Assembly: GCF_008017535.1 (NCBI RefSeq)
Contig: NZ_VRUA01000004.1
Location: 1 to 64,000, forward strand
Source of the DNA: Ottowia flava
GTDB lineage: Bacteria > Pseudomonadota > Gammaproteobacteria > Burkholderiales > Burkholderiaceae_C
Length of the DNA: 64,000 bases
Reading direction: 5' to 3'
Both the position numbers and the translations under genes were made by a program. Positions 1 to 8,128 of this stretch are shown piece by piece. Position 1 is the stretch's first letter, and each line of letters opens with the position of its first letter. Under the pieces are notes generated by a model. The model did no database searches and was not told the DNA's origin. It was given only the letters and a program-made list of their open reading frames with translations.

Positions 1-2
1 TG

Positions 3-101
3 GGCAGCAAGACGCCTGTGCAGGCCATGAAACAGTCGTACCAGGAGCACCCCCAGCTATTCCACAAGCGACCCTATGATCGTCCGGGATGCGACATGTA
101 G
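3..101 (+). CDS. IS481-like transposase, C-terminal end only (gene starts before the window)
   Basis: An open frame enters from the left edge and stops at TAG 99-101, giving about 32 residues with the motif TPVQAMK followed by PQLFHKRPYDRPGCD. I recognise this as the usual C-terminal tail of integrase-core (DDE) transposases of the IS481 group, which move an insertion sequence by cut or copy and strand transfer. The catalytic core lies outside the window. The end of the element probably falls near 91-102, because the minus-strand DUF1566 frame to its right loses its family sequence there. The IS family assignment rests on the tail alone; an IS3-group element is the alternative. Confidence 0.6.
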   Translation, partial: GSKTPVQAMKQSYQEHPQLFHKRPYDRPGCDM

Positions 102-358
102 GCTACGAGGTTCAATGACTCGGTGGATTGCAGTGCTTCAGCCCAAGTCAGTTGGCCCGTGCTGATGGTGACGGGGCAACGCGCGTCACTGAGGCTCTGG
201 CCGAGATAGCACCGATCCCAGGTCAGACCGGTGGCGGCGTCGGTCGCGGTGCCGTCAGCATGGATGGTGAAAGGCGCAGCCCAGGCAACGGGCGCCATCG
301 CCGCTAGAGCGATCGCGCCCGCAAAAAAGCGGGTGACAGGCATGGCGATGGTGAACAT
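74..358 (-). pseudogene. DUF1566-type secreted protein truncated by the IS element
   Basis: The frame starts at ATG 358 and encodes a signal peptide (about residues 1-28, hydrophobic core FFAGAIALAAMAPVAWA). It continues into a DUF1566-like start with the motif TDAATGLTWDRC. After about 85 residues the family sequence ends and the last residues (YMSHPGRS) are read from the opposite strand of the transposase tail, so the protein has lost most of its domain. It lies 5 bp downstream of a complete DUF1566 gene and was probably co-transcribed with it. DUF1566 proteins are exported and often occur in paralogous sets; their function is not known. The truncation is visible directly; the original length is inferred. 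Confidence 0.7.
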
Positions 359-363
359 GGTTG

Positions 364-1101
364 TCACAGTCCGCTGGGCAGTACAAGCCGCACGTAGGCC
401 GCACTGAGGGTGTTGTAGAGGTTGTTGCCCCAGGTGGCGAAATCGACCACCCACGCAGTATTGGGGCTGGAGGAAGTGGTGGATGTCCAGTAGGCACTGC
501 CCTCTGTCAGCGGAAAGTGGCCCTGATCGATGGCCGGGCTGCTGCCGCCATAGGTGCCCAGCGTCAGAAGTTCGGCCACGGTGGGCAGCCGCCAGCCCGT
601 GGTGCTGCCGCAGCGGTTGATCGCGTTGTGTCCGGTCGCGGCGAAAGCGGGCGTGACGGCCGTAGGCCAAAACTCCAGCCTCGTCTGCAGCGACCACACC
701 AGACCGGTCACGTTGTCACGGGTGCACGCCCATTCCGTGGCGGGAGGGTTGGCGCCGGTGTTGTATGCGGGGCTCGTGGCGCAACTACCCGTTCCCGCCG
801 CTTCGCCGTTCATGCAGATTTTGGTGAAGTCAAAACCTGCACTGCCCGCGCCTTGCTTGACCAACGCGCCGGCCGCGATCGCGGCATCGCGGCCATGGCG
901 GCCATCCTGCCCTGGCCGCCCCGCAACAGCGGCGTTGCAAGCCACGGCAGCGTGGCTGGCGTCGAAGCACTGCGTTTGACCGGTGTCGTTGAGCTGCAGC
1001 GCCTGCGCGTCCACATGGCCTGCCGCGGCCGTCAGCGTCAGCGCTGCGAGAAGCGGCCGCACGCGCAGCACGTTCGGGTTGAAATCGCGGTGAGCCCTCA
1101 T
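364..1101 (-). CDS. DUF1566 domain-containing exported protein
   Basis: A 245-residue protein when started at ATG 1101; longer in-frame starts have no better ribosome site. Residues 1-32 look like a signal peptide (RPLLAALTLTAAAGHVDA). A cysteine-containing middle section is followed by the DUF1566 hallmarks: VTGLVWSLQT, the GWRLPTVAELLTL motif, and a tail with AYWTSTTSSS and WVVDFATW. The family is extracytoplasmic and related to lectin-like folds; its role is unknown. It is the first gene of a two-gene unit whose second gene (the paralogue at 74-358) has been broken by an insertion sequence. A LuxR-type regulator gene starts 77 bp away on the other strand and may share the promoter region. 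Confidence 0.75.
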   Translation of the reverse strand: MRAHRDFNPNVLRVRPLLAALTLTAAAGHVDAQALQLNDTGQTQCFDASHAAVACNAAVAGRPGQDGRHGRDAAIAAGALVKQGAGSAGFDFTKICMNGEAAGTGSCATSPAYNTGANPPATEWACTRDNVTGLVWSLQTRLEFWPTAVTPAFAATGHNAINRCGSTTGWRLPTVAELLTLGTYGGSSPAIDQGHFPLTEGSAYWTSTTSSSPNTAWVVDFATWGNNLYNTLSAAYVRLVLPSGL

Positions 1102-1178
1102 TTCATTCTCTGCATGATTGGCAATGCCGCCAATGTAGGGATCGCGCAGAGGCCATGTAACTCCACCCAGGTGGAGGG

Positions 1179-2379
1179 TTGCTGGGCAGCCGGTCGTGGC
1201 ATGCTGCACAGCTGGAACAACCTGAAAGATCACCCTTGCGCTACCAGCTCAGCGGCTTGCCAGCTGTGGAAATCGTTCCAGGTTTCGCGCGCAAGCGCGA
1301 CTGGTTGGCCCACCTCGATCTGCTGGCGGAACTGCCCTATCCCAGTCTGGCATTGATGCCGAGCATCCTCGCCGCGGTGCGCAGCCGCATCGACTGCACC
1401 GTAGGCGGTTTCGGCTGGACCGACGGCAGCTTGAATCCCACAGCGTTCATGACTGAGCACATGAGCCTGCGCGCTTACCAATGGTGGATCGACAACGCCA
1501 GCGAGTTTTTTACCCTGTGTCCCATCCAGACACAGTGGAGCAGCGGCGGAGAATCGTTCCGACGGCTCATCGCTGAGCCAGCGTTCGCGCGGACAACGTT
1601 CTTCGATGAGGTATTCGGCTCACAGGGCTTGCGCTGGGCGACGCTGGCACCGGTTCGCATCGGCGGAGGTTATGGTTTTCTGAGCGTGTACCGTCCGCTC
1701 GAAAGCGGCGCGTTCACTGACGATGAGCACGTCCTCCTGGGGCGCGGTGCACAGGCGCTCGGCGGGCTCGATCGGCGTCAACACCCCTGGCAGACACCAG
1801 CACCCGTAGAGACAGCTCTCGCAGGAGAGGCCACGCTGCTGGTGCAAGCCGATGGCGCACTGGCGGCGCGCAGCCAGGAAGCCGCCCGCTTGCTGTACCT
1901 GCAGGGTGGCGCCAATATGCACACACTCGAATGGGCACGCATGGACTGGCACGCTCTGCCGACGCTGGTGAAAGAGGCTGTACGCACCCTGTTCGAGCAG
2001 CCGGCACCTGAACTAAAGCGACGCATGTCGCTGTACCAGCCCTGGGGCCGGTTCGAATTTGTTCTGGAGAAGATGCCCCATCAGGCCGCGTGCACTGAGC
2101 CTCTGGTGGTGGTGGGCATCCGCTATTTCGAGGCGACCGACATCACCGTCGCCCGTCGGCTGGCCGCTCAGCCCCCGCGAAAAGCGGCTGGTGGTGGCCG
2201 CCACGCGAAGCACCAGTCTGGCCGAGTTGGCACAGACGCTCGGCATCACCGTGCTGACGCTCAAGACCTACAACCGTGAGCTGATGAGTCGCCTGGGCCT
2301 GGGATCGCGCCAGCAACTGATCGAATGGCTGCTTTCCGAAGAAGCCGGACGACGGGATCCGCTGTTCCGGCCACCTTGA
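1179..2379 (+). pseudogene. LuxR-type transcriptional regulator with an apparent frameshift before the HTH
   Basis: Two overlapping frames together make one protein. The first (from 1179) carries an N-terminal sensor-like region of about 320 residues without a recognised ligand motif. The second supplies a C-terminal LuxR helix-turn-helix (LSPREKRLVV, then SLAELAQTLGITVLTLKTY and SRLGLGSRQQLIEWLL). The switch from one frame to the other is needed between about 2155 and 2176, near a run of five C (2172-2176). One base too many there would explain it. As written, the first frame runs to 2279 without the DNA-binding domain, so no complete regulator is made. Whether this is a real mutation or a sequencing error cannot be decided here. 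The exact start is uncertain. Confidence 0.65.
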
Positions 2380-2398
2380 AGAGCCGCGCCGACCCTCT

Positions 2399-3151
2399 TC
2401 AGTGCTGCAGGATCTTGCTCAGGAAGTCCTTGGTACGCGGCTGGCGCGCTTCGGGGTTGCCGAAGAACTCGTCCTTCGAGCAGTCTTCCAGGATGCGGCC
2501 GCCCACGTCGATGAAGATCACGCGGTTGGCCACCTTGCGCGCAAAGCCCATTTCGTGCGTGACCACCATCATGGTCATGCCTTCCTTGGCCAGCGTGACC
2601 ATGACGTCCAGCACCTCGCCCACCATCTCGGGGTCGAGCGCGGAGGTGGGCTCGTCGAACAGCATGACGATCGGGTCCATGCTGAGCGCGCGGGCGATCG
2701 CCACGCGTTGCTGCTGACCGCCCGACAGCTGACCGGGAAACTTGTCCTTGTGCGCCATCAGGCCCACGCGGTCCAGCATCTTCAGGCCGCGCGCCTTGGC
2801 TTCATCCGGCTTGCGGCCCAGCACCTTGACCTGGGCGATGGTCAGGTTCTCGGTCACAGACAAGTGCGGGAACAACTCGAAGTGCTGGAACACCATGCCG
2901 ACCTTGCTGCGCAACTTGGGCAGATCGGTCTTGGGATCGGTCACCTTGATGCCGTTGACAATGATTTCGCCCTGCTGCACGGGCTCGAGCGCATTCACGG
3001 TCTTGATCAATGTGGATTTGCCCGAGCCGGACGGCCCGCACACCACCACGACATCGCCCTTGTTTACCTGAAGCGAGGCGTTGTTGAGCACCTGCACGGG
3101 TCCGTACCACTTGGACACGTTGGTCATCTGAATCATGTTGTGTTCAGCCAT
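2399..3151 (-). CDS. gltL: Glutamate/aspartate ABC transporter, ATP-binding protein
   Basis: This 250-residue ATPase energises uptake of acidic amino acids on the cytoplasmic face of the membrane. It has the full nucleotide-binding set: Walker [10 protein letters not shown] (residues 39-47), the Q-loop [10 protein letters not shown], the ABC signature [15 protein letters not shown], Walker [13 protein letters not shown] and the switch histidine in VVTHEMGF. The length is normal for the polar-amino-acid (HisP/GlnQ/GltL) group. The start has a GGAGA ribosome site. It is the last gene of gltI-gltJ-gltK-gltL, all on the minus strand and 17 bp after gltK. The substrate is inferred from the operon and the binding protein; glutamine or another polar amino acid cannot be excluded. 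Confidence 0.92.
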   Translation of the reverse strand: MAEHNMIQMTNVSKWYGPVQVLNNASLQVNKGDVVVVCGPSGSGKSTLIKTVNALEPVQQGEIIVNGIKVTDPKTDLPKLRSKVGMVFQHFELFPHLSVTENLTIAQVKVLGRKPDEAKARGLKMLDRVGLMAHKDKFPGQLSGGQQQRVAIARALSMDPIVMLFDEPTSALDPEMVGEVLDVMVTLAKEGMTMMVVTHEMGFARKVANRVIFIDVGGRILEDCSKDEFFGNPEARQPRTKDFLSKILQH

Positions 3152-3168
3152 AAAGGTTCTCCAGGGGA

Positions 3169-3834
3169 TTAGCGAATGATGGCGATCTTCTTGTGCAATC
3201 GCTTGACCAGCCAGGACAGCGAGAAGCAGATGATGAAGTAGAGCACGGCCGCAGCCATGTACATCTCGACCGGGCGGCCGTAGTTCTTGCCCGCCGTTTC
3301 AAAGCCTTTGAGCAGGTCGTAAGCGCCGATGGCGTAGACCAGCGATGTGTCCTGGAACAGAATGATCGTTTGCGTCAACAGCACCGGCAGCATGTTGCGG
3401 AAGGCCTGCGGCAGGATGACCTGCATCATGTTCTGGCTGTAGGTCATGCCCAGCGCCTGACCAGCGAACACTTGGCCGCGCGGAATCGACTGGATGCCGG
3501 CGCGCATGATTTCGCTGAAGTAGGCTGCCTCGAACGCGATGAACGTGATGAAAGCCGAATACTCGGCGCCAATGGGACGCCCGATGATGAAGGGCACCAG
3601 AAGAAAGAACCACAGGATCACCATCACCAGCGGAATGCTGCGCATACCGTTGACGTAGATGGCAGCCGGGACATCAAGCCACTTCTTGCCCGACAAGCGC
3701 ATGAGCGCCAGCAGCGTGCCGAAGAAGATGCCTCCGAGGGTGGCAACCGCAGTGAGCGTAATGCTGAACCACAGGCCCTTCAGGATGAAGTTCTGGATCA
3801 GCGTCCAGTTGAAGAACGAAAAGTCGAGATTCAT
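3169..3834 (-). CDS. gltK: Glutamate/aspartate ABC transporter, permease subunit
   Basis: A 221-residue inner-membrane permease of the HisM/GltK type with about five membrane segments. The coupling motif contacting the ATPase is visible near residues 125-150 ([20 protein letters not shown], the EAA loop). The start lies 2 bp after the gltJ stop, so the two permeases are translationally linked and form the heterodimeric channel. The C-terminal basic tail ([12 protein letters not shown]) is typical of the family. The assignment to GltK rather than GltJ follows from order and length; the substrate is inferred from the operon. Confidence 0.9.
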   Translation of the reverse strand: MNLDFSFFNWTLIQNFILKGLWFSITLTAVATLGGIFFGTLLALMRLSGKKWLDVPAAIYVNGMRSIPLVMVILWFFLLVPFIIGRPIGAEYSAFITFIAFEAAYFSEIMRAGIQSIPRGQVFAGQALGMTYSQNMMQVILPQAFRNMLPVLLTQTIILFQDTSLVYAIGAYDLLKGFETAGKNYGRPVEMYMAAAVLYFIICFSLSWLVKRLHKKIAIIR

Positions 3835-3836
3835 GC

Positions 3837-4595
3837 TCAGTGCCCTCCCGCGCCCGTACCCGAAGTCACAAAGCCCGGCACCCGCGCACGCTTCTCGATG
3901 AACGCCATGATGCGGTTGATCACCAGTGCAGAAATCACGTAGAGCACCGTCACCGCGAGGTAAACCTCGATTGGCCGCGCCGTCTCCTCACCGGCCTGCA
4001 GGGCAAACTGCGTCAGTTCGGGGATCGACACCGCGAACGCCACCGAGGAGTTCTTGAAAATGTTCATCGACTCGCTGGTGAGCGGGGGAATGATGATCCG
4101 GTAGGCCATCGGCAGGATGACGTAGCGGTAGTACTGCACCGTGGTGAAACCCAGCGCCATGCCGGCGTAGCGCTGGCCCTTGGGCAGTGCCTGGATACCT
4201 GCCCGCACCTGCTCGGCGATTCGCGCCGAGGTAAAAAAGCCCAGCGCCAGCACCACCAACACAAAAGGCGGCACGCTCTTCATGGCCGGGATCAGCGCCG
4301 GCACGGCAAAGTACCAAAGGAAAATCTGCACCAGCAGCGGAACGTTGCGGAAGCCTTCAACCCAGGCGTTGCCAAAGCGCACCATCCAGGGGCTGTCCGG
4401 CAGCGTGCGCATCACGCCGATGACCGATCCAACCACCAGAGCGATCACCAGCGCAGACAAGGCCACGGCGACTGTCCAGCCCCAGGCGTTCAGGAGCCAG
4501 TTCAGGTAGGTCTGATCCTGTCCGGTGCCCAGGCAACCCTTGACCACCTCGCCCGTCAAGGTGTCCTTGCAGAGCACATCCCATTCCATCGCCAT
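3837..4595 (-). CDS. gltJ: Glutamate/aspartate ABC transporter, permease subunit
   Basis: A 252-residue permease when started at ATG 4595, chosen because a strong AGGAGG site lies 8 bp upstream; the open frame extends further but without such a site. A cytoplasmic or periplasmic N-terminal stretch precedes the first membrane helix (WLLNAWGWTVAVALSALVIALVVG). The EAA-type coupling loop is present (AEQVRAGIQALPKGQRYAGM). It pairs with the next gene product to form the transport channel. It lies about 100 bp after gltI, separated from it by a perfect 13-bp hairpin that may set the ratio of binding protein to permease mRNA. Confidence 0.9.
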   Translation of the reverse strand: MAMEWDVLCKDTLTGEVVKGCLGTGQDQTYLNWLLNAWGWTVAVALSALVIALVVGSVIGVMRTLPDSPWMVRFGNAWVEGFRNVPLLVQIFLWYFAVPALIPAMKSVPPFVLVVLALGFFTSARIAEQVRAGIQALPKGQRYAGMALGFTTVQYYRYVILPMAYRIIIPPLTSESMNIFKNSSVAFAVSIPELTQFALQAGEETARPIEVYLAVTVLYVISALVINRIMAFIEKRARVPGFVTSGTGAGGH

Positions 4596-4636
4596 ACGCT
4601 GATCCTCCTTCCCGCTCTTCAATCATCCCAAAACGC

Positions 4637-4669
4637 AGTGCGCCCACCCGCATGAGGGGTGGGCGCACT
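4637..4669 (-). promoter_or_regulatory. Intercistronic hairpin between gltI and gltJ
   Basis: A perfect 13-bp inverted repeat (4637-4649 with 4657-4669, 7-nt loop) lies just after the gltI stop. On the minus strand it is followed by only a short T stretch (GTTTTGG), so it looks like a leaky terminator or mRNA-stabilising hairpin. Such structures commonly let the periplasmic binding protein be made in excess over the membrane subunits. That role is inferred from position; the stem itself is seen directly. Confidence 0.7.
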
Positions 4670-4696
4670 TGCCATCAGGCTAGCCTGTCTCCGAGA

Positions 4697-5596
4697 TTAC
4701 TTGACGGCGTAGTCTTCCATCGGCTTGTCGTTCGGATGAGCCCAGGCGTCCTTGGTGCTGGCCGAAGCCGGCATGTTCAGGTTCACGTTGTTGGGCGGAA
4801 TCGGCTGCATGAACCACTTGTCGTACAGCTTGGCCAGCGAGCCGTCCTTGATCTGACGGACGATGCTGTCGTCGATGGCCTTCTTCAGCTTGGCGTCGCC
4901 CTTGGGCATCATGCAGGCAATCGGCTCGACCGACAGCACCTCACCCACCACCGCGTAGTCGTTGGGGCTCTTGGACTTGGCAGCGTTGGCCGCCAAAATC
5001 GAGCCGTCCATGACGAACGCGTCGGCACGACCGGACTCCAGCAGCAGGAAGCTGTCGGCGTGGTCTTTACCCGTGAGTTCCTTGAAGTCGATGCCTTCGG
5101 CGCGCTTGTTCTTGCGCAGGGTCTGCACCGACGTGGTGCCGGTGGTCGTGGCCACGGTCTTGCCCTTCAGGTCGGCAATGCCCTTGATGCCCGAATTCTT
5201 CTTGGTCAGGATGCGCACTTCTTCCACATAGGTGGTGACGGCGAAATCCACATCCTTCTTGCGTGCGGTGTTGTTGGTGGTAGAGCCGCACTCGAAGTCG
5301 ATCGTGCCGTTCTGGACCAGGGGCACGCGGTTCTGCGAGGTGATCACCTGGTAGTTGATCTTCGGCTTGATGCCCAGTTGTTTGCCCAGGTCATCGATGA
5401 TGCGCTCGGCCATTTCGGTGTGGAAACCCACGTACTTGCCGCCACCAATGGTGAACGCCAGGCCGGACGAATCGCGTACGCCCAGATTGACGGTGCCGCT
5501 GGACTTGATCTTGGCCAGCGTGTCGGGCGTCTGTGCCACAGCGCCGCCGGCGACGAGCGCCATCACGGACAGGGCCAGAAGTTGTTTTTTGAACAT
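4697..5596 (-). CDS. gltI: Glutamate/aspartate ABC transporter, periplasmic binding protein
   Basis: A 299-residue solute-binding protein of the SBP_bac_3 fold that captures the amino acid in the periplasm. ATG 5596 is chosen because an AAGGA site sits 6 bp upstream and the protein then begins with a clean signal peptide (FKKQLLALSVMALVAGGAVAQ, cut near AVA-Q). The mature part has the family segments GVRDSSGLAF, FECGSTTNNTARKKDVDFA and GKTVATTTGTTSVQ. The SGxxNNxxR-like stretch and overall pattern fit the GltI/AatJ glutamate-aspartate group rather than glutamine or histidine binders. It is first in the operon, so the promoter should lie in 5597-5740. Confidence 0.9.
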   Translation of the reverse strand: MFKKQLLALSVMALVAGGAVAQTPDTLAKIKSSGTVNLGVRDSSGLAFTIGGGKYVGFHTEMAERIIDDLGKQLGIKPKINYQVITSQNRVPLVQNGTIDFECGSTTNNTARKKDVDFAVTTYVEEVRILTKKNSGIKGIADLKGKTVATTTGTTSVQTLRKNKRAEGIDFKELTGKDHADSFLLLESGRADAFVMDGSILAANAAKSKSPNDYAVVGEVLSVEPIACMMPKGDAKLKKAIDDSIVRQIKDGSLAKLYDKWFMQPIPPNNVNLNMPASASTKDAWAHPNDKPMEDYAVK

Positions 5597-5740
5597 GCAG
5601 ATTCCTTTCAAGAATTCCCCGCGCCGAAGTGTGCAGGGCGAGAGTTTCACAACGACATTCTACGAAGCATGGTCTACAGGATAACCCTAGGCCTCACCAT
5701 GCAATTCGCATGCCATTCGATGCACGGCTGACCGTCGAGT

Positions 5741-7597
5741 TCAATCGGCAGTGTCGTCGCGTTCGGCACTTTGCTGCAAGGCCCACATCTGGGCATAGCG
5801 ACCTTGCGCCGCGAGCAGCGCCAGGTGCGTGCCGCGTTCGACGATCCGCCCACCGTCCATGACCAGTATCTCGTGCGCATCGACCACGGTCGACAGCCGG
5901 TGGGCGATCACCAGCGTGGTCTTGCCGCGCGCCGCCTGGCGCAACTCGGCCTGGATGGCGCGCTCGTTGGCCGAATCCAGCGCGCTGGTGGCTTCGTCGA
6001 AGATCAACACCGGCGGGTCTTTCAGCAGCGTGCGTGCGATGGCGATGCGCTGTTTTTCGCCGCCCGACAGCTTCAGCCCGCGCTCGCCGACCATGGTGGC
6101 ATAGCCGTTGGGCGTACTCTGGATGAAGTCGTGGATGTGCGCCGCGCGCGCGGCCTGCTCCACCTCGGCGTCCGTCGCCTCAGGCCGGCCGTAGCGGATG
6201 TTGTAGGCCACCGTGTCGTTGAACAACACCGTGTCCTGCGGCACGATGCCGATGGCGCAGCGCACGCTGGCCTGCGTCACGCTGCGGATGTCCTGCCCCG
6301 CGATCAGGATGCGGCCTGTCGGCTCCTCGGGGTGCCCGGGCCGGCCCACGTCGTAGAAGCGAAACAGCAGGCGCGCCAGCGTGGATTTGCCCGCGCCCGA
6401 CGCGCCGACCACCGCCACGGTCTTGCCCGCAGGCACGTCGAAACTGATGCCGTGCAGGATCGGCCGCGCCGCTTCGTAGGCGAAATGCACGTCCTCAAAG
6501 CGCACGTCCACCGGGCCGTTGGTGCGCAGCGGCTCGGCGCGCGGCGCGTCGGCCACCTCGCGTTCGCGGTCCATCAACGTGAACATCTTGTCGAGATCGG
6601 TGAGGTTCTGCTTGATCTCGCGGTAGATCACGCCCAGAAAGTTGAGCGGGATGTACAGCTGGATCATGAAGGCGTTGACCATCACCAGGTCGCCCAGCGT
6701 CAGCTTGCCGTCCACCACGCCCTGCGTGGCGCGCCACAGCATCACCACCAACGCCGTCGCGATGATCAGTTGCTGCCCGGTGTTCAGCAGCGACAGCGTG
6801 GTCTGGCTCTTTAGCCGCGCGGCGCGCAGGCGCTCCAGACTGTCGTCGTAGCGGCGCGCCTCGAACGCCTCGTTGTTGAAGTACTTGACCGTTTCGTAGT
6901 TCAGCAGCGAATCGATGGCCTTGGTGTGGGCCTGCGAATCCGCCTCGTTGGCCTGGCGCCGGAACTGCGTGCGCCATTCGGTCACCACCACGGTAAAGCC
7001 GATGTACAGCACCAGCGCGATGCCGGTGATCCAGGCAAAGCTGGCGTCGAACTTCACCGCCAGGATGGTCAGCACCATCACCACTTCGACCAGGGTCGGC
7101 ACGATCGAATAGAGCGAGAACGACACCAGCGATTCGATGCCGCGCACCCCGCGTTCGATGTCGCGCGTCATGCCGCCGGTCTGGCGCTCCAGGTGAAAGC
7201 GCAGGCTCAGCCCGTGTAGGTGCTCGAAGGTCTGCAGCGCGATCTGCCGCGACGCGCCCTGTGTCGCCTTGGCAAACACCAGCTCGCGCAGCTCGGTGAA
7301 CAGCGAGGTCATCAGCCGCAGGCCACCGTAGGCCAGCAACAGCCCGATCGGCACCACCAGCACCGCGGCCGGGTCGCCGGGTTGGATGCTCATCGCATCG
7401 ACGAGGTGCTTGAGCAGCACCGGCACGCTGACGTTCGCCACCTTGGCGCCGATGACGAACAGCAGCGCCGCCGCCACACGCCAGCGGTACTGCCACAGGT
7501 ACGGCAGCAGACGCGCCAGGGTGCGCCAGTCCGAACGCGGGCCGCCCGTTGAAGTAGAAGCCGCTGGAGAGTAGGAACGTTCGCCGCCGCCGCGCAT
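5741..7597 (-). CDS. Atm1-like ABC exporter (fused membrane and ATPase domains)
   Basis: A 618-residue half-transporter when started at ATG 7597. About six membrane helices occupy residues 30-320, then an ATPase domain with Walker A GASGAGKST, signature LSGGEKQRIAIARTL, Walker B VLIFDEATSALD and the H-loop VIAHRLSTV. The segment RDIERGVRGIESLVSFSLYS and the FNNEAFEARRYD region resemble the Atm1/ABCB7/HMT1 group, which exports glutathione-type or sulfur-containing compounds and protects against heavy metals. It would act as a homodimer in the inner membrane. No good ribosome site is seen, so the start is uncertain. The gene diverges from the thioesterase gene with only 39 bp between start codons. 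The exact substrate is unknown. Confidence 0.85.
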   Translation of the reverse strand: MRGGGERSYSPAASTSTGGPRSDWRTLARLLPYLWQYRWRVAAALLFVIGAKVANVSVPVLLKHLVDAMSIQPGDPAAVLVVPIGLLLAYGGLRLMTSLFTELRELVFAKATQGASRQIALQTFEHLHGLSLRFHLERQTGGMTRDIERGVRGIESLVSFSLYSIVPTLVEVVMVLTILAVKFDASFAWITGIALVLYIGFTVVVTEWRTQFRRQANEADSQAHTKAIDSLLNYETVKYFNNEAFEARRYDDSLERLRAARLKSQTTLSLLNTGQQLIIATALVVMLWRATQGVVDGKLTLGDLVMVNAFMIQLYIPLNFLGVIYREIKQNLTDLDKMFTLMDREREVADAPRAEPLRTNGPVDVRFEDVHFAYEAARPILHGISFDVPAGKTVAVVGASGAGKSTLARLLFRFYDVGRPGHPEEPTGRILIAGQDIRSVTQASVRCAIGIVPQDTVLFNDTVAYNIRYGRPEATDAEVEQAARAAHIHDFIQSTPNGYATMVGERGLKLSGGEKQRIAIARTLLKDPPVLIFDEATSALDSANERAIQAELRQAARGKTTLVIAHRLSTVVDAHEILVMDGGRIVERGTHLALLAAQGRYAQMWALQQSAERDDTAD

Positions 7598-7636
7598 GAA
7601 GGACAATTCAGAGCACTGAAGCTGCCGATTGTGCCC

Positions 7637-8128
7637 ATGTCCTCCACCCCTCGCGAAGCCTCCGACCACCTGCGCAAGCCCAACACCACCGCCGTTGACG
7701 CGCCCGAGGCCAGCCTGCCCACCGACCACGAACTGGTGCTGAAGGTCATGCCCATGCCGGCCGACGCCAACGGCAACGGCGACATCTTTGGCGGCTGGGT
7801 GATGGCTCAGGTCGACCTGGCTGGCTCCGTGCTGCCGGCGCGTTACGCCCAGGGCCGCATGGCCACGGTGGCGGTCAACCAGTTCGTGTTCAAGCAGCCC
7901 GTGCGCGTGGGCGACATCCTGAGCTTTCTGGCCAAAGTGGAACGGGTCGGCAAGACCTCGGTCACGGTGAAGGTGAGCGTGTTCGCCGAGCGTTTCGAGC
8001 GCCAGGGCCATTTCATCAAGGTCACCGAAGCATCGCTGACCTACGTGGCGATCGACGACACCGGCCGTCCGCGCGCCCTGCCCGGCCGCGAGGACACCGC
8101 CGCCCCATCGCCCGCCACGCCAGCATGA
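7637..8128 (+). CDS. YciA-type acyl-CoA thioesterase
   Basis: A 163-residue single hot-dog-fold protein from ATG 7637; a GTG two codons upstream is an alternative start. It has the YciA signature GNGDIFGGWVMAQVDLAG, in which the aspartate is the catalytic residue, then ARYAQGRMATVAVNQFVFKQPV and a final strand-turn segment GHFIKVTEASLTYVA. YciA enzymes hydrolyse a broad range of acyl-CoAs to free acid and CoA in the cytoplasm, usually as hexamers. The stop overlaps the start of the next gene by 4 bp (ATGA), so the two are translationally coupled. Confidence 0.85.
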   Translation: MSSTPREASDHLRKPNTTAVDAPEASLPTDHELVLKVMPMPADANGNGDIFGGWVMAQVDLAGSVLPARYAQGRMATVAVNQFVFKQPVRVGDILSFLAKVERVGKTSVTVKVSVFAERFERQGHFIKVTEASLTYVAIDDTGRPRALPGREDTAAPSPATPA

